6,454 nucleotides of DNA, from the NCBI GenBank assembly GCA_018903185.1, contig JAHIQV010000078.1:1-6454 (forward strand), given 5' to 3'. Shown here piece after piece: positions 5,090-6,454 of this stretch (positions within the stretch are counted from its first letter, which is position 1; each line of letters opens with the position of its first letter). The translations under genes and the position numbers were made by a program. The DNA is from Gammaproteobacteria bacterium. GTDB taxonomy: Bacteria; Pseudomonadota; Gammaproteobacteria; Burkholderiales; Burkholderiaceae_C. A model generated the notes under the pieces. The model saw nothing but the letters and a program-made list of their open reading frames with translations, was not told the origin of the DNA and did no database searches.

Positions 5090-6454
5090 ATGCAACTTGA
5101 CTTGTTGACCATCCTGGCACTTCGGCTTTGCGTCGATGGGCTGGCGACCGCCGCGTTCTTCGCGCAAGCGCGCCGCCATCCCTCTGTGGGCGGGCCGGGC
5201 TGGTGGACGGTCTCCGGGGTGTTGGCGGCTCTGGGTTCGGTGGGGCTGGGGCTGCGTCCCGACGGACCCGAGTTGCTCACCTTCGGCGTGGCCAACACCG
5301 CGTTCGTCGCCAGCGCGGCGTTCTTGTGGATCGGACTTCGCAGTTACCTGGGGCAGCCCTACGCGCTGCGGCCGGTGCTGGCGGCCCTGCTGGCCGTGTT
5401 CGTTGGCAATGTGTTGCTGACCTCGGTCTGGGACTCGATGGCGGCGCGCCAGATCCTGTTTTCCGCGGCGGGTGTCGTGATCGCCGGCCTGGCCTTGAAC
5501 GACATCCGCCGCTTCGACCCCCTTCACCGCATCCTCGAATTGCAGGTGCTGCGCTGGGTCACCTGGTTCAAGCTCGTGGCGCTGATCGGGCTGGCGGTGA
5601 GCGTCTGGTTCCTGCCGGTCAGCGCCACCGGAGAACGCACGAGCCCGGCGGTGCCTGTGCTCTTGCTGGGCACCATGATCGACGTGCTGCTGCGCCTGGT
5701 GATCTTCAGTTCTCTGGTCACGCTGCGCCTGCAGCAGCAGGGTGATCGCGCGCGGCAGGTGCTGCAGATCCGCGAGGCCGACTCGCGGGCGCTGATCGAA
5801 AACCTGAGCGCTGGCGTGATGGTGTTCCGGCCCGACCAGACGCTCGCCAGCGTCAACAGCGCGGCGCGGCGCTTTCTGGGCTGGAGCGAGCGCGATGCGC
5901 ATTCGGCGATGCCCGTGCCGTTCGCGCCCGAATGGCGCTTGCTGAGCGAAGACGGGCGACCGATGCCGCGCCACGAGGTCCCGTTTGAACGCGTGCTCGC
6001 CACCGGGCAACCCGTGGCCGACGTGATCCTGGGGGTGCAGTCGGGCGACGGCGCGCAGACCCAGTGGGCGCTGTGCAACGCCTACCCCGAAAACGACGCC
6101 ATCGGTGACCTGCGGCACGTGATGTTCACCTTCGTGGACATCACCTCGCTGCGCGAGGCGCAGCGACACCAGCAGGCGCTGGAGCACCAGCTGGCGCAGG
6201 CGCACAAGATGGAAGCGCTCGGCACGCTGGCGGGCGGCGTGGCGCACGATTTCAACAACATCCTGGCCGCCATCCTGGGCAATGCCGATCTGGCGCGCCA
6301 GGATCTGCCGCCCGACTCCCTGGCCAGCGAAAGCCTGGACGAGATCAGTACCGCGGCGCGACGCGGTCGCGAGCTGGTGCGCCAGGTCCAGGCCTTCAGC
6401 CGCCAGCAACCCATGGAACGCAGGCCGGTGCACGTGGCCGAGGTGGTGGCCGAG
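5090..6454 (+). CDS. 7TM-PAS sensor histidine kinase, NtrB-like H-box (3' end outside window)
   Basis: The first 455 residues of a membrane sensor kinase that runs off the right edge. About seven hydrophobic segments occupy roughly 4-24, 38-56, 65-84, 94-112, 118-136, 155-175 and 188-212. Features such as LWIGLRSYLGQP (79-90) recall the unnamed 7TM input domain seen in front of GGDEF diguanylate cyclases. A PAS-like domain follows (about 229-355: IENLSAGVMVFRPDQTLASVNSAARRFLGWSE, ending VMFTFVDITSLREAQ; both are given here in part, with key residues N238, G242 and D350). A short coiled segment (352-372) leads to the dimerisation and phosphotransfer domain, LGTLAGGVAHDFNNILAAI (377-395), with phospho-acceptor H386. 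This GGVAHDFNN H-box is common in hybrid kinases. The ATPase domain, and any receiver domain, would lie beyond the edge. ATG 5090 is chosen because it opens the first transmembrane segment. Its upstream bases CACCTCC cannot act as a Shine-Dalgarno. Signal and partner are unknown. Confidence 0.88.
   Translation, partial: MQLDLLTILALRLCVDGLATAAFFAQARRHPSVGGPGWWTVSGVLAALGSVGLGLRPDGPELLTFGVANTAFVASAAFLWIGLRSYLGQPYALRPVLAALLAVFVGNVLLTSVWDSMAARQILFSAAGVVIAGLALNDIRRFDPLHRILELQVLRWVTWFKLVALIGLAVSVWFLPVSATGERTSPAVPVLLLGTMIDVLLRLVIFSSLVTLRLQQQGDRARQVLQIREADSRALIENLSAGVMVFRPDQTLASVNSAARRFLGWSERDAHSAMPVPFAPEWRLLSEDGRPMPRHEVPFERVLATGQPVADVILGVQSGDGAQTQWALCNAYPENDAIGDLRHVMFTFVDITSLREAQRHQQALEHQLAQAHKMEALGTLAGGVAHDFNNILAAILGNADLARQDLPPDSLASESLDEISTAARRGRELVRQVQAFSRQQPMERRPVHVAEVVAE

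Noticed and set aside
4655..6433. 592-codon open frame antisense to the histidine kinase and phosphatase start
   Set aside because: It covers a well supported kinase on the other strand and reads as His/Arg/Gln-rich shadow sequence.
1..6454. CRISPR arrays, insertion sequence ends, tRNA or rRNA genes, toxin-antitoxin or phage-defence genes
   Set aside because: None seen on reading both strands; coding sequence accounts for nearly all of the window.

Overview
This looks like an ordinary stretch of chromosome from a GC-rich betaproteobacterium, most likely Burkholderiales, family Comamonadaceae (a Hydrogenophaga- or Acidovorax-like organism). The assignment rests on the strong G/C preference at third codon positions, on how the proteins read (DsbD/ScsB-like protein, CFA synthase, stand-alone AlaX, creatininase-family hydrolase, histidine phosphatase, 7TM-PAS histidine kinase), and on a GC-rich, REP-like intergenic sequence that I recall from this family. 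It was made by reading, without a database search. I see no mobile element, phage gene, tRNA, rRNA or CRISPR array.

Layout from left to right. (1) 1-984, minus strand: the N-terminal 328 residues of an exported DsbD/ScsB-type thiol:disulfide interchange protein, cut by the left edge. (2) 985-1255: a divergent intergenic region with a good sigma-70 promoter for gene 1 and a strong Shine-Dalgarno for gene 3. (3) 1256-2479, plus: a complete cyclopropane-fatty-acyl-phospholipid synthase. (4) 2480-2616: a convergent gap running into a nested inverted-repeat, REP-like element that also encodes the tail of the next gene. (5) 2559-3350, minus: an AlaX-type alanyl-tRNA editing protein. (6) 3351-3395: a 45-bp divergent spacer that is two-fold symmetric. 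(7) 3396-4229, plus: a creatininase-family metal hydrolase. (8) 4230-4913, minus: a histidine phosphatase-family protein whose stop codon abuts the preceding stop in a single TGATCA. (9) 4914-5089: a divergent spacer with inverted repeats. (10) 5090-6454, plus: a membrane-bound PAS histidine kinase, cut by the right edge.

Strands alternate -,+,-,+,-,+, so nothing here forms an operon of two or more genes. Each gene is probably its own transcription unit, and the functions (periplasmic redox, membrane lipid modification, translation quality control, amide hydrolysis, phosphate-ester hydrolysis, signal sensing) do not form an obvious pathway.

I did not find an undescribed multi-gene system. 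The most interesting points are small. The alaX/creatininase spacer looks like a mirror-symmetric bidirectional promoter that would give leaderless mRNAs on both sides. The histidine phosphatase has Ser where the second catalytic His is expected. A REP-like repeat appears to have been captured as the alaX C-terminus. There are two perfect palindromes inside coding sequence, and the kinase start has an anti-Shine-Dalgarno sequence directly upstream.
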